Shown: piece by piece, positions 18,458 through 26,285 of the stretch
Position numbering within the stretch: the stretch's first letter is position 1
Layout of the letters: each line of letters starts with the position of its first letter
NCBI GenBank assembly: GCA_022823865.1
Contig: JAJEHF010000201.1
Coordinates: 1 to 38,643 of the forward strand
DNA length: 38,643 nucleotides
Direction: 5' to 3'
Origin: Bryobacterales bacterium
Lineage (GTDB): Bacteria > Acidobacteriota > Terriglobia > Bryobacterales > UBA6623
Notes under the pieces: model-generated
Database searches by the model: none
Seen by the model: only the letters and a program-made list of their open reading frames with translations
What the model was told of the DNA's origin: nothing
Position numbers and translations under genes: made by a program

Positions 18458-19519
18458 ATGCACTGGCGATTTCTCCGACACCTGCTCGCGTGCTCGGCGT
18501 TCGGGGTTGCCGCGCTGGCCCAGCCCGTTGCGCCGAACCCGTTCGGCCCCGGCGAGGCGTGGGGAAGCCTGCCCGCCGGTCGCAGCTGGGGCTCCACCAG
18601 CGCGATCTATCCCCACCGAGACGAGCACGGGCGGTTCACGGGCCGGATTTGGGTGGCCGAGCGCTGCGCCGGAAGCAATTGCCGCGACAGCGCATTGGAT
18701 CCGATCCTGCTGTTCGAGCCCGACGGCAGGCTGATCCGCAGCTTCGGGTCGGGCATGTTCATCTGGCCGCACGGGATTCATGCCGATCACCAAGGCAATC
18801 TCTGGGTGGCCGACGCCGTGCACACCGATTGCAAGACCGGCGGGGAAGAGGGCAGGGGCCATCAGGTGCACAAGTTCAGCCCGGGCGGCGAGCTCCTGCT
18901 GAGCCTCGGCACGGCGGGCGTGGCCGGCGAGAGCGAGACTGCGTTCAGCTGCCCCTCCGATGTCGTTGTGGCCCGCAACGGGGACATCTTCGTCGGCGAC
19001 GGGCACAATCACGGCCACGGCGGCAACAACCGCATCGTCAAGCTCCGCAGCGATGGCACGTTCATCGAGTCTTGGGGCAGCGCCGGATCCGAGTCTGGGC
19101 AGTTCAGCGGCATCCACGCGTTGGCCGTCGACTCGCAGGACCGCTTGTTTGTCGGCGACCGCGCGAACCAGCGGATACAGATCTTCTCGACCGATGGCGC
19201 GCACTTGGCGACTTGGACGCAGTTCGGATCTCCTAGCGGGATCTTCATCGACGAGGCCGACACGATCTACGTGGCCGATTCTGATTCGGGCTTCGATCCC
19301 GACAATTCGGGCCAGCCCAGGAATCCCGGGTTCGCGCGCGGAATCTACATCGGCGACGCCCGTACGGGAGTCGTGCGGGCGTTCATTCCCGACCCGCGTC
19401 CAGATTTCAGCAGGGTCACCAGCGGGGCGGAGGGCGTGGCCTTTTCCAGCCGTTCCGTCTTCGGCGCGCAAGTGGGCGGCTCCCGAGGGGTACTGCGGTA
19501 TCCAGGCCCGCCCCACTGA
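18458..19519 (+). CDS. Secreted NHL-repeat beta-propeller protein
   Basis: An exported six-bladed-propeller type protein, similar in outline to NHL-repeat and peptidyl-alpha-hydroxyglycine lyase-like proteins. The 353 residues begin with a signal peptide (FLRHLLACSAFGVAALA). NHL-like blades recur: FIWPHGIHADHQGNLWVADA, CPSDVVVARNGDIFVGDGH, FSGIHALAVDSQDRLFVGDR and FGSPSGIFIDEADTIYVADS. The frame is open 43 codons further upstream to overlap moxR, but the ATG at 18458 begins a normal signal peptide. No catalytic function can be assigned. It lies 91 bases after moxR on the same strand and may be co-transcribed. Confidence 0.85.
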   Translation: MHWRFLRHLLACSAFGVAALAQPVAPNPFGPGEAWGSLPAGRSWGSTSAIYPHRDEHGRFTGRIWVAERCAGSNCRDSALDPILLFEPDGRLIRSFGSGMFIWPHGIHADHQGNLWVADAVHTDCKTGGEEGRGHQVHKFSPGGELLLSLGTAGVAGESETAFSCPSDVVVARNGDIFVGDGHNHGHGGNNRIVKLRSDGTFIESWGSAGSESGQFSGIHALAVDSQDRLFVGDRANQRIQIFSTDGAHLATWTQFGSPSGIFIDEADTIYVADSDSGFDPDNSGQPRNPGFARGIYIGDARTGVVRAFIPDPRPDFSRVTSGAEGVAFSSRSVFGAQVGGSRGVLRYPGPPH

Positions 19520-19539
19520 GGGTCGCTGTGGCGGTCCTC

Positions 19540-20080
19540 GGAGGCTTCTTCTGTGTGAATTCCAGCAGGAGCGGGTACCGCCGGTGGACTTTTCTGACTA
19601 CCGCTGCGAGTTGGGCTCGGCGAGTTAGGTTCCATGGGGCGTAGTAGCGCTCGGTCGAGGCCACGCTGCTTTGGCCGAGTAGCGTCGAGACCTGTTGGAT
19701 CACGACCCCAGCGAGCAGCAGTTCCACGGCGAACGTGTTTCGCGGGCGGTGGGGGTGGAAGCCGTCGCCCCCGGCTCGGCCGCGATCGCGACCAAGCGCT
19801 TGCGCCAGAGCTTCGCTACCGTCGCCGGCACCGATCGTCCGGTCTAGGAGCAGTGTCGGCGGCCCGGGCCGCCGGCCGCCTCGAAGGAGGCCACGACCTA
19901 GTCGGGCAGGGCCACCGGGACCAGTTCGGCAGACTTGGTGCGACACAGCACGACCTCACCGCTGTCCGTGACGGCGTCCCTGTGGAGCGTCGCAGAGTCC
20001 CATATCGCCAAGCTGCAATAGCGCATTAGCAGGACCAGGCGGTGGGCTCGGGCGCTGCCTGTTTCGCTGGCCCTCTGCAG
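19540..20080 (-). pseudogene. Decayed tyrosine recombinase (phage-type integrase), 3' part
   Basis: Read on the minus strand, RLVLLMRYCSLAIWDSATL and VPVALPD are followed by an in-frame TAG (19900-19898), then VVASFEAAGG, a second TAG (19846-19844), then TGRSVPATVAKLWRKRLVAI. The match continues in another frame as GFHPHRPRNTFAVELLLAGV, QQVSTLLGQSSVASTERYYA and PW. Those blocks are the catalytic domain of a site-specific integrase. The frame change falls at a G-rich run near 19768-19775 and is explained by loss of one base. The catalytic arginine position reads Trp (LAIWD), and the GHSS histidine reads Gln (GQSS), while HxxR and the Tyr (ERYY) remain. The N-terminal portion is not recognisable. 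It is a dead integrase marking an old insertion next to the ATPase/TOPRIM pair. Confidence 0.8.
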
Positions 20081-20139
20081 TCCTCGCGTGGCCGTCGGCG
20101 CGCTTCGCTGGGTCGCGAGCGGCGGGTGGTCGCTAGACT

Positions 20140-20145
20140 GATAGT
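20140..20145 (+). promoter_or_regulatory. Putative -10 box of the ATPase/TOPRIM operon
   Basis: GATAGT preceded by CT lies nine bases before the ATG at 20155, the same spacing as at other apparently leaderless genes in this window. No -35 or Shine-Dalgarno sequence is clear. Confidence 0.35.
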
Positions 20146-20154
20146 GGGATCGCA

Positions 20155-21300
20155 ATGCCCGAGGAACGCACAAACGGCCTGCATCTTCCGAACCTATCGA
20201 TCCGGAACTTCCGGGGGATTCAGCGGCTGTCGATCAGGCGATTGGGTCGCGTGACGCTTCTTGGCGGCCGGAACGGGATCGGCAAGACCACCGTCCTAGA
20301 AGCGGTGCGCCTATACGCGGCGCGGGCCCATCCACGTGCCTTGGACGGGATATTGGGCCAGCGGGAGGAAATTCCACGCCGGAACGACGAGGATCAGGTC
20401 AGAACCAGACTCTGGGACTACGCCGCCCTTTTTCACGGGCGGGGCGAGGCAGGGAAGCAAACTGTCGAAATTGGCCCGATTTCTGAGCCGACTGAACTTG
20501 TAATGCAGTTATGCCCGTGGGCAGACTTGGCGGCGGGTCAGCAGGTACTGTTCGGCGAGGTCCCAATGGTGGAGGACTGGCGATTCCTTAGGGTCAGGTT
20601 CAAGGGGAAGGAAATTTTGGTCCCCACAATGCCTGTCGAGCGCGGTGCCCGCACAGCCGAGTCGTGGCGTAATTACACTCGCGGACTCCGGGATGGCCTT
20701 TTCCAGCATGAGCGGTGGGGGTCTCTTAACTGCGAATCCTTGGGGCCGGGCATTGTCGACAATTCGACACTCGCTCGGTTCTGGGACAGCGTTGCGCTTA
20801 CCGAGGAGGAAGACCTTGCGCTGCAAGCATTGCGCTTGGTGAGCAGCGACATAGAGAGGATCGCCGTAGTTGGAGGCGAGGCATCAGGCTTTGGTGGGAA
20901 TGGTCGCCGCATCGTCGCCAAGGTGCGGGGTCATCCCGACCCTGTCCCCTTAAAGAGCTTGGGCGACGGTGCCACGCGCCTATTTGCCGCAGGTTTGTCC
21001 CTAGCCAACAGCCGAGACGGTTTTTTGGTGATCGACGAGGCAGAGAATGGAATTCACTATTCCCTCGAGCGCGACTTCTGGCGCATGGTCTTGCGCGCGG
21101 CGGATGAGTACAACGTCCAAGTGCTCGCAACCACCCATAGCAGCGATTGTGTGGCAGGTTTTTCGCGGGCTGCGGTCGCGGCCGAGGACATCGAGGGGGT
21201 CTACTGCCGCCTCGCAGGGGAAGGCGATCTCCTCGAGGCTGTTGAGTACACAGAGGAAGAACTTCAGACAGCTGCCGAGCAGGCCATCGAGGTGAGGTAG
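20155..21300 (+). CDS. AAA family (ABC-type, OLD-like) ATPase, putative defence component
   Basis: A 381-residue ATPase of the AAA_15/AAA_21 group found in OLD, Gabija and PARIS-type systems. It begins LSIRNFRGIQRLSIRRLGR, has Walker A GRNGIGKT at about 38-45, an ABC-signature-like segment LGDGATRLFAAGLSL, Walker B FLVIDEAENGIH near 290 and the switch histidine in VLATTHSSD near 326. It has no fused nuclease; that role probably falls to the TOPRIM gene four bases downstream. It lies head to head with a dead integrase, and a 120-base hand count (20521-20640) gives 58% G+C against 67% for 120 bases of moxR, consistent with transfer. The fold is certain; the defence role is inference. Confidence 0.85.
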   Translation: MPEERTNGLHLPNLSIRNFRGIQRLSIRRLGRVTLLGGRNGIGKTTVLEAVRLYAARAHPRALDGILGQREEIPRRNDEDQVRTRLWDYAALFHGRGEAGKQTVEIGPISEPTELVMQLCPWADLAAGQQVLFGEVPMVEDWRFLRVRFKGKEILVPTMPVERGARTAESWRNYTRGLRDGLFQHERWGSLNCESLGPGIVDNSTLARFWDSVALTEEEDLALQALRLVSSDIERIAVVGGEASGFGGNGRRIVAKVRGHPDPVPLKSLGDGATRLFAAGLSLANSRDGFLVIDEAENGIHYSLERDFWRMVLRAADEYNVQVLATTHSSDCVAGFSRAAVAAEDIEGVYCRLAGEGDLLEAVEYTEEELQTAAEQAIEVR

Positions 21301-21304
21301 ATCC

Positions 21305-21928
21305 GTGGCCGCCGAGCAAGCTAGTCGTAAGGTGCTACTAGTGGAGGGCATCGACGACAAGTACGTCGTTGAGAAGCTCTGCGAACGCCACAATTTCGAG
21401 GTTGAGTTTGACATCCTCAATAGCGGGGGCTTTCCGGAACTCAAGAAGGCAATACGCCTACAAGCTAGGGTCGAAGGGCGGGAGGCCCTAGGGCTCCTAG
21501 TGGATGCGAACGAGAATCCAGCCGGGCGGTGGGATGGGGTGACGCACCAATTGCGGATGGAGGGATACGGGCCGCCGCGCCAAATGGCTTCGAATGGGAC
21601 GATCATTGGTGGTGTTGGACGTAGGCCCAGGGTGGGGGTATGGTTGATGCCTGACAACTCGTCAAAGGGCCAGCTCGAGGACTTCGTCCAGAAACTCATT
21701 CCCAATGGCGATTCCGTCTGGCCACTCGCGACGGATTATATCGAAGACATTCCCGAGGGCGAGCGCAAGTTCACGCTGGGTAAGATGCAACGGGCCAAGG
21801 TCCATGCTTGGCTTGCGGCGCGCGAAGAGCCGCGGAAGATGGGTCTAGCAATTCAAGCTGGAGACTTGGACGCGGACGCACAACCCGCGATTTACTTGAT
21901 CGGTTGGCTTCGGCGGCTCTTTGGCTGA
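21305..21928 (+). CDS. DUF3226/TOPRIM-domain protein, putative nuclease partner
   Basis: A 207-residue protein matching DUF3226 in outline. TOPRIM-like acidic motifs are VLLVEGIDD (Glu14) and GLLVDANE (Asp67, with Asn69 where the classical DxD has Asp). The family landmark GVWLMPDNSSKGQLEDFV lies at about 111-128. TOPRIM domains cut or join nucleic acids, as in OLD nucleases and topoisomerases. GTG 21305 is four bases after the ATPase stop, with GAGGTGAGG as ribosome binding site inside the end of that gene, so the two are translationally coupled. Whether the altered TOPRIM motif is still catalytic is unknown. Confidence 0.8.
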   Translation: MAAEQASRKVLLVEGIDDKYVVEKLCERHNFEVEFDILNSGGFPELKKAIRLQARVEGREALGLLVDANENPAGRWDGVTHQLRMEGYGPPRQMASNGTIIGGVGRRPRVGVWLMPDNSSKGQLEDFVQKLIPNGDSVWPLATDYIEDIPEGERKFTLGKMQRAKVHAWLAAREEPRKMGLAIQAGDLDADAQPAIYLIGWLRRLFG

Positions 21929-22013
21929 TTCTGCGCTTAACCGGGGACGGGCCGATTCGGTTGCGAGTCACTCTGGGTGTGAGCTGGGGAGCTAGCGAGG
22001 GGAGGTCGCCAAA

Positions 22014-22229
22014 ATGGTGGAAGTGTTGGTCGGATTCCTCGCAGAGGAGGTTGTGTCGTTTTTTCTCGGGTTCGTTGGAGGCACGGCATACCACCGCTAC
22101 CGTATCTGGAAACTCAAGCGACATGCGCCTAGTGCCGATGTGGTAACCGCGAGTGTCAGCCTGTCGCAGCGGGACTACGACCGCCTCCCGAAGAAAGCGA
22201 AGAATACACAATACCTCATCATTGATTAG
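22014..22229 (+). CDS. Small putative membrane protein (71 aa), unknown function
   Basis: ATG 22014 follows GAGGGGAGG with eight bases between, a strong ribosome binding site, which is the main reason to call it a gene. The first 25 residues (VLVGFLAEEVVSFFLGFVGG) are hydrophobic with two acidic residues and could form a membrane or membrane-surface helix. A basic stretch (HRYRIWKLKRH) follows, then a polar tail ending AKNTQYLIID. I recognise no family. It lies 85 bases after the TOPRIM gene on the same strand and could be a third component of that unit or an unrelated island gene. Confidence 0.5.
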   Translation: MVEVLVGFLAEEVVSFFLGFVGGTAYHRYRIWKLKRHAPSADVVTASVSLSQRDYDRLPKKAKNTQYLIID

Positions 22230-22429
22230 GCCTCGCAACCCCGCCGTAGTGCTACCTCGCCCTGCGCTGCCGTCGCGCTCGCGCGCAGCGTGTCCTTGTG
22301 GGTATTCGTCTTTGGCATGGCATTCCTCCTCTCGTGTTCCGGCCAGCTCCCGAGACACTCGCGCAGGGCCCAGCCGAATAGCTCTGTGACCTCCGTAGCG
22401 GCCTTGCCCCCCAGCTCGTGCTCTATCAC
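22226..22429 (-). CDS. Doubtful small ORF (67 aa)
   Basis: A GTG-started frame read on the minus strand, overlapping the end of the 71-aa gene by four bases. GGAGGG sits only three bases before the GTG, too close to be ideal. Inside it, an ATG at 22318 has AGAGGAGG at a better spacing and would give a 30-residue peptide (MPKTNTHKDTLRASATAAQG...). Neither product resembles a family known to me. It is listed because it is the only coding candidate in a 599-base stretch. Confidence 0.2.
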   Translation of the reverse strand: MIEHELGGKAATEVTELFGWALRECLGSWPEHERRNAMPKTNTHKDTLRASATAAQGEVALRRGCEA

Positions 22430-22828
22430 GCTCCCTCCGCGGGGGCCGGGGTTCCGCGTGCCTATCTCGAGCCCCCGCGAAGTGTGCCATTTTCGAGGCC
22501 CATTGACACCCTCTGCGCGAGCAGAGTCCGCGTCTGAATTTCGACAGCTCTAGGCTGCGAGGAACTACTTGTCAAGTCCTATATGGGTCGAGGAATTGAG
22601 AACTTAAGTCCTTAAGACTACGGTCTCGTCGGTGGCGGAAGAGTGATACTGCCACATGTAGTTAGTACGATGGATGCTGACCGCCGAGTGCTTCGGCCGC
22701 ACCCTTCTCCCGTCCGATATCCGGCGGCCCGGCGGCCGGACCCGCTCGCGGCTGTCGTCAGCGCAACCTCGATACTCCCAAGCTAGCGCCTGAACTGTCG
22801 CGAATCTCCTGCGAGCCCGAACACGCCC
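22430..22828. other. Non-coding stretch between island and DUF58 gene
   Basis: No convincing gene is seen on either strand. It contains a perfect hairpin CTCTGC-GCGA-GCAGAG (22511-22526) and, near 22603-22618, CTTAAG repeated with two bases between (CTTAAGTCCTTAAG, self-complementary arms). The DUF58 promoter presumably lies here, but no clear -35/-10 pair is visible. The right border of the inserted island probably falls in this stretch. Confidence 0.4.
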
Positions 22829-23731
22829 ATGGACGTCAAGGAGTTCACCCGCAACGTCGCCAAGAAGATCCGGCTGATCGAGATCCAGACCGACAGGGCG
22901 GTCGACGACGTGTTGGCGGGCGAGTACAGCAGCGTCTTCAAGGGCAGCGGGATGGAATTCGACGAGGTGCGCGAGTACACGCCGGGAGACGAGATCCGCA
23001 GCATCGATTGGAACGTCACGGCGCGCATGGGCCGGCCGTTCGTCAAGCGCTATGTCGAAGAGCGCGAACTCACCGTGTGGCTGGTGGTGGACCTGTCGGC
23101 GTCCGGCGCGTTCGGCAGCCGCAGCCAGCTCAAGAACGAGGCCGCGGCAGAGTTTTGCGCGCTGCTCGCCTTCGCCGCTATCCGCAACAACGACAAGGTC
23201 GGCCTGATCGTCTTCACCGAATCGGTCGAATTGGCGATACCTCCCAGCAAGGGGCGGACCCACGTGCTGCGCCTCATCCGGGAGTTGCTGCGCTTCCAGC
23301 CGAGCGGCCGCGGCACGGCGCTGGCGGTTGCGCTGGAGTATCTTGGCCGCGTCACGCACAAGCGGGGCATCGTGTTCTTGGTGTCGGACTTCCTAACCGG
23401 CGGGACGCTGGAAGAGACCAGCGGGAAGCAGTTGCGCATCCTCGCTCGCCGCCACGACTTGGTCGCCGTCGCGGTGTGCGACGAGCGCGAGCAGGAACTT
23501 CCCAACGTGGGGCTGGTCGAACTCGAGGATGCGGAAACCGGCGAGTCTGTCTTGCTGGACACCTCGAGCGCGCGGGTCCGCCGCGACTACGCCGCGCGAT
23601 CGCGGGAGCGCGTCGAGCAGAGGCGCGCATTCTTCCGCACCACAGGCATCGATGAAGTCGAGGTGCAGACCGGGCATGACTACGTCCGCGACCTGCGGAC
23701 GCTGTTTCGCAAGCGCGGGAGGAGGAAATGA
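22829..23731 (+). CDS. DUF58 domain protein (MoxR-associated)
   Basis: DUF58 proteins contain a VWA-like fold and are the standard partner of MoxR ATPases. The 300 residues have the diagnostic block SVFKGSGMEFDEVREYTPGD followed by EIRSIDWNVTARMGRPFVK. The VWA metal-site-like motif is DLSAS within VWLVVDLSASG, and KVGLIVFTESVE lies downstream. There is no membrane segment, so it is cytoplasmic. No Shine-Dalgarno sequence precedes ATG 22829. Its stop overlaps the next start (ATGA). In related genomes this gene usually follows moxR directly; here 4.5 kb, including the integrase/ATPase island, separates them. Confidence 0.95.
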   Translation: MDVKEFTRNVAKKIRLIEIQTDRAVDDVLAGEYSSVFKGSGMEFDEVREYTPGDEIRSIDWNVTARMGRPFVKRYVEERELTVWLVVDLSASGAFGSRSQLKNEAAAEFCALLAFAAIRNNDKVGLIVFTESVELAIPPSKGRTHVLRLIRELLRFQPSGRGTALAVALEYLGRVTHKRGIVFLVSDFLTGGTLEETSGKQLRILARRHDLVAVAVCDEREQELPNVGLVELEDAETGESVLLDTSSARVRRDYAARSRERVEQRRAFFRTTGIDEVEVQTGHDYVRDLRTLFRKRGRRK

Positions 23732-24729
23732 CGCCAGCGATGCGCCTTCCACCCCACCTGCGAACCGCGTGGACCGGCGCATGCTTGGCCGCGGCGCTGG
23801 CTTGGTCGTCGTGCGCCGGCGGGGGCGGCACCCCGGACCTTGAGCCTGCGATCGCCGAGACTTTCGAGGCTGCGGGCGGTCGCCTTGAACTCACGCTGGA
23901 CCGCTCTTCTCTCACGACGGCCGAAAGCGCGCTGCTCAGGCTGGCCGTCGTGGCTGACGAGGGCGCTACGGTGGCCTTCCCGGACTCCGAAGTCGGCTTC
24001 GGGGAGTTCGCGGTTGTGCGCGACGAGGAGGTATCGGAGCGCCTGTTAGACGGCGGACGCGTGGAGCGCGTGCGCGAATACGTCCTGCAGCCGTTCCTGC
24101 CGGGCGAATACGAACTCCCGCCGCTGACAGTGACGCTCAACGATTCCGACTCCATTTCTTCGCAAGCCTTGACGATCCCCGTCGAAAGCGTCTTGCCGGA
24201 TCCCGAAACGGCCGACCTGCTGGACATCGCGGAGCCGCTCGACATGCCGGCGCCTTGGTGGTGGTGGGCCTTGGGGGCGCTGCTGCTGGCTGTCGCGGCG
24301 GGCGGGGCCTGGTGGTGGTGGAAGCGCCGGAAGGAAAAGCTGTCGGCTCCGCGAGTGGTGCCGCCTCACGAGATCGCCCTGACTGCCTTGGACGCGCTGC
24401 TGTCGGACGGGCTGCTTGCCGGCGGCGCTGTCGAGCTGTTCTACTTGCGGCTGTCGGACATCGTGCGACACTACATCGAAGACCAATTCTCGCTGCGCGC
24501 GCCCGAGCAGACGACCGAGGAATTTCTCGCGGCGATGTCGCGCGGCCCGCACATCCGCCGCGACCACCAAACGCTGCTGCGCGACTTTCTGCAGCGGGCG
24601 GACATGGTCAAGTTCGCGAAGTTCGTGCCCGCCGCCGAGGAGACGGGCGGCGCGGTGGAGGCGGCGCGGCTGTTCATCGAACAGTCCGTCCCGGCGGCCG
24701 TGCTATCCGCAGAGCCGGGATCGGGCTAG
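23728..24729 (+). CDS. Membrane protein of the MoxR/Bat system (DUF4381-like)
   Basis: A 333-residue protein starting with a signal or lipoprotein-type sequence (GACLAAALAWSSCAGGGG; the Cys at about 28 could be lipidated). A periplasmic beta domain (about 45-170) resembles a short BatD domain. A very Trp-rich membrane helix (PWWWWALGALLLAVAAGGAW) follows. The cytoplasmic C-terminal domain has LFYLRLSDIVRHYIEDQF and RADMVKFAKF, typical of the small membrane protein placed between DUF58 and batA in Bat operons. ATG 23728 overlaps the DUF58 stop by four bases. It ends 10 bases from the convergent acyl-CoA synthetase gene. Confidence 0.8.
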   Translation: MTPAMRLPPHLRTAWTGACLAAALAWSSCAGGGGTPDLEPAIAETFEAAGGRLELTLDRSSLTTAESALLRLAVVADEGATVAFPDSEVGFGEFAVVRDEEVSERLLDGGRVERVREYVLQPFLPGEYELPPLTVTLNDSDSISSQALTIPVESVLPDPETADLLDIAEPLDMPAPWWWWALGALLLAVAAGGAWWWWKRRKEKLSAPRVVPPHEIALTALDALLSDGLLAGGAVELFYLRLSDIVRHYIEDQFSLRAPEQTTEEFLAAMSRGPHIRRDHQTLLRDFLQRADMVKFAKFVPAAEETGGAVEAARLFIEQSVPAAVLSAEPGSG

Positions 24730-24739
24730 CGATCATCGA

Positions 24740-26281
24740 TCACAGCAGCCTGCGCAAGATCTTGCCAGCCGGCGAGCGCGGGATCGCGTCCACGAACTCG
24801 ACCTCCCGCACCTGCTTGTATCCAGCGACTTGGGACTTGACGTGCGCTTGCACTCGTTCGCCGCTCAGGGATTTGCCCGGATGCAGGGTGACGAATGCCT
24901 TCGGGCTCTCGGCGCCGTGGGCGTCCCTCACGCCGACGACGGCGACATCGCGGACTTCGGGCAGTTCCAAGATCACCGACTCCAACTCCGCCGGCAATAC
25001 TTGGAAACCCTTGTACTTGATCATCTCGCGCTTGCGGTCCACGATATGCACGCGACCCAAGCTGTCGATGTGGCCGATGTCCCCCGTGTAGAACCAACCG
25101 TTGCGCAAGGCGACGGCGTTCTCTTCGGGGGCACCATGGTAGCCCTGCATGATGTTCGGGCCGCGCAGGGCGAGTTCTCCCGTTTCGCCGGTTGGGAGCT
25201 GGCGCGTGCCGGTCGCCAGATCGAAGATCGCCGCATCCATACCTGTCACCGGCAGGCCGGCAGTTTCGGCGACGTCAAAGGGAGCCTCGGTCGGGTTCGT
25301 CGTTGCGATTCCCGACGTCTCTGTCATGCCGTACCCTTGCCGCACGGTGATTCCGGTCATCTCCACGAAGCGATGCACGGCGGGCAGAGGGACCGGAGCG
25401 GCCCCGATGTTGACCCACTGCAGGGACGACAGGTCCCTGTGCCCGAGATCGTCTCGCGAGAGCATGCCGAGCAGTACCGGCGGTACCAGCGGCAGGCTGG
25501 TGATGCGCTCCCGCTCGATGCTGTCGAGGCAGTCGTCCATGTCGAAGCGTCGGCGCAGGTGCAGCGTGCCGCCGGTGGCGAGCAGGGCATTCATCACCAC
25601 GTTGAAGCCGTAGATGTGATAGAGCGGCAGGAAGACATAGCTGCGCCCCTGCTCCTCGAACATCGCGGCCCGCGAGAACACCAGTTGCCGGATGGCGGCG
25701 GCGAGATTGCCGTGGGTCAGCTCGATCCCCTTGGAGAATCCTGTCGTGCCGCTCGAATAGGGCAAGAAGACCACATCCCGGTCGCGTTCAGTCTCCTGCT
25801 CCGGCTCCGAATCCGGCGCGGAGTGCCAGAATCCCGGCTCCAACTCGATGACCCGGCAGCCTTGGATCTGGTCCCTGCATTCTTGCAGCAGCGGAAGCAG
25901 GCCCTTCTCGGCGAAGACCACGGATGCGCCGGAGTTCGTGATCTGGTGGACCAGCTCGCGCCGCTTGTAGCTCGAGTTGAAGGGCGTGAAGACCGCCCCG
26001 CTGGCGAGGATCCCGTAACCGGCGGTGACGAAGTCGAACGAGTTGCGGCTGAACACGCCGACCACAGAACCCTTGCCGATGCCGCGGGCTTGCAGCGCGT
26101 TCGCGAAGCGGTTGGCGCGGCGATGGTTCTCTTCGAAGGTCAGGATCTGGCCGCTCTCACCGACGATAAACGCTCGCCCGCCGTACGCCGCGGCGGCGTC
26201 GCGCACGATCGAAGGCACGGTCGCCCGCTCCGAGGCGACTTGGTCAATCGTGGACGGCCGCGCTTGCATTGCCGACGCCAT
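24740..26281 (-). CDS. AMP-binding acyl/aryl-CoA synthetase (4-coumarate-CoA ligase-like)
   Basis: An adenylate-forming enzyme that activates a carboxylic acid with ATP and transfers it to CoA. The 513 residues show the P-loop YSSGTTGFSKG, the A5 motif YGMTETSG, the hinge/A7-A8 region GWFYTGDIGHIDSLGRVHI followed by VDRKREMIKYKGFQV, and the catalytic lysine in SPAGKILRRLL at the extreme C-terminus. Overall order and length fit the 4-coumarate/medium-chain acid:CoA ligase group; the substrate is not readable. Its ATG lies four bases after the stop of the DHDPS-family gene, so the two form an operon and may work on the same catabolic intermediate. Confidence 0.92.
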   Translation of the reverse strand: MASAMQARPSTIDQVASERATVPSIVRDAAAAYGGRAFIVGESGQILTFEENHRRANRFANALQARGIGKGSVVGVFSRNSFDFVTAGYGILASGAVFTPFNSSYKRRELVHQITNSGASVVFAEKGLLPLLQECRDQIQGCRVIELEPGFWHSAPDSEPEQETERDRDVVFLPYSSGTTGFSKGIELTHGNLAAAIRQLVFSRAAMFEEQGRSYVFLPLYHIYGFNVVMNALLATGGTLHLRRRFDMDDCLDSIERERITSLPLVPPVLLGMLSRDDLGHRDLSSLQWVNIGAAPVPLPAVHRFVEMTGITVRQGYGMTETSGIATTNPTEAPFDVAETAGLPVTGMDAAIFDLATGTRQLPTGETGELALRGPNIMQGYHGAPEENAVALRNGWFYTGDIGHIDSLGRVHIVDRKREMIKYKGFQVLPAELESVILELPEVRDVAVVGVRDAHGAESPKAFVTLHPGKSLSGERVQAHVKSQVAGYKQVREVEFVDAIPRSPAGKILRRLL

Positions 26282-26285
26282 CCGA

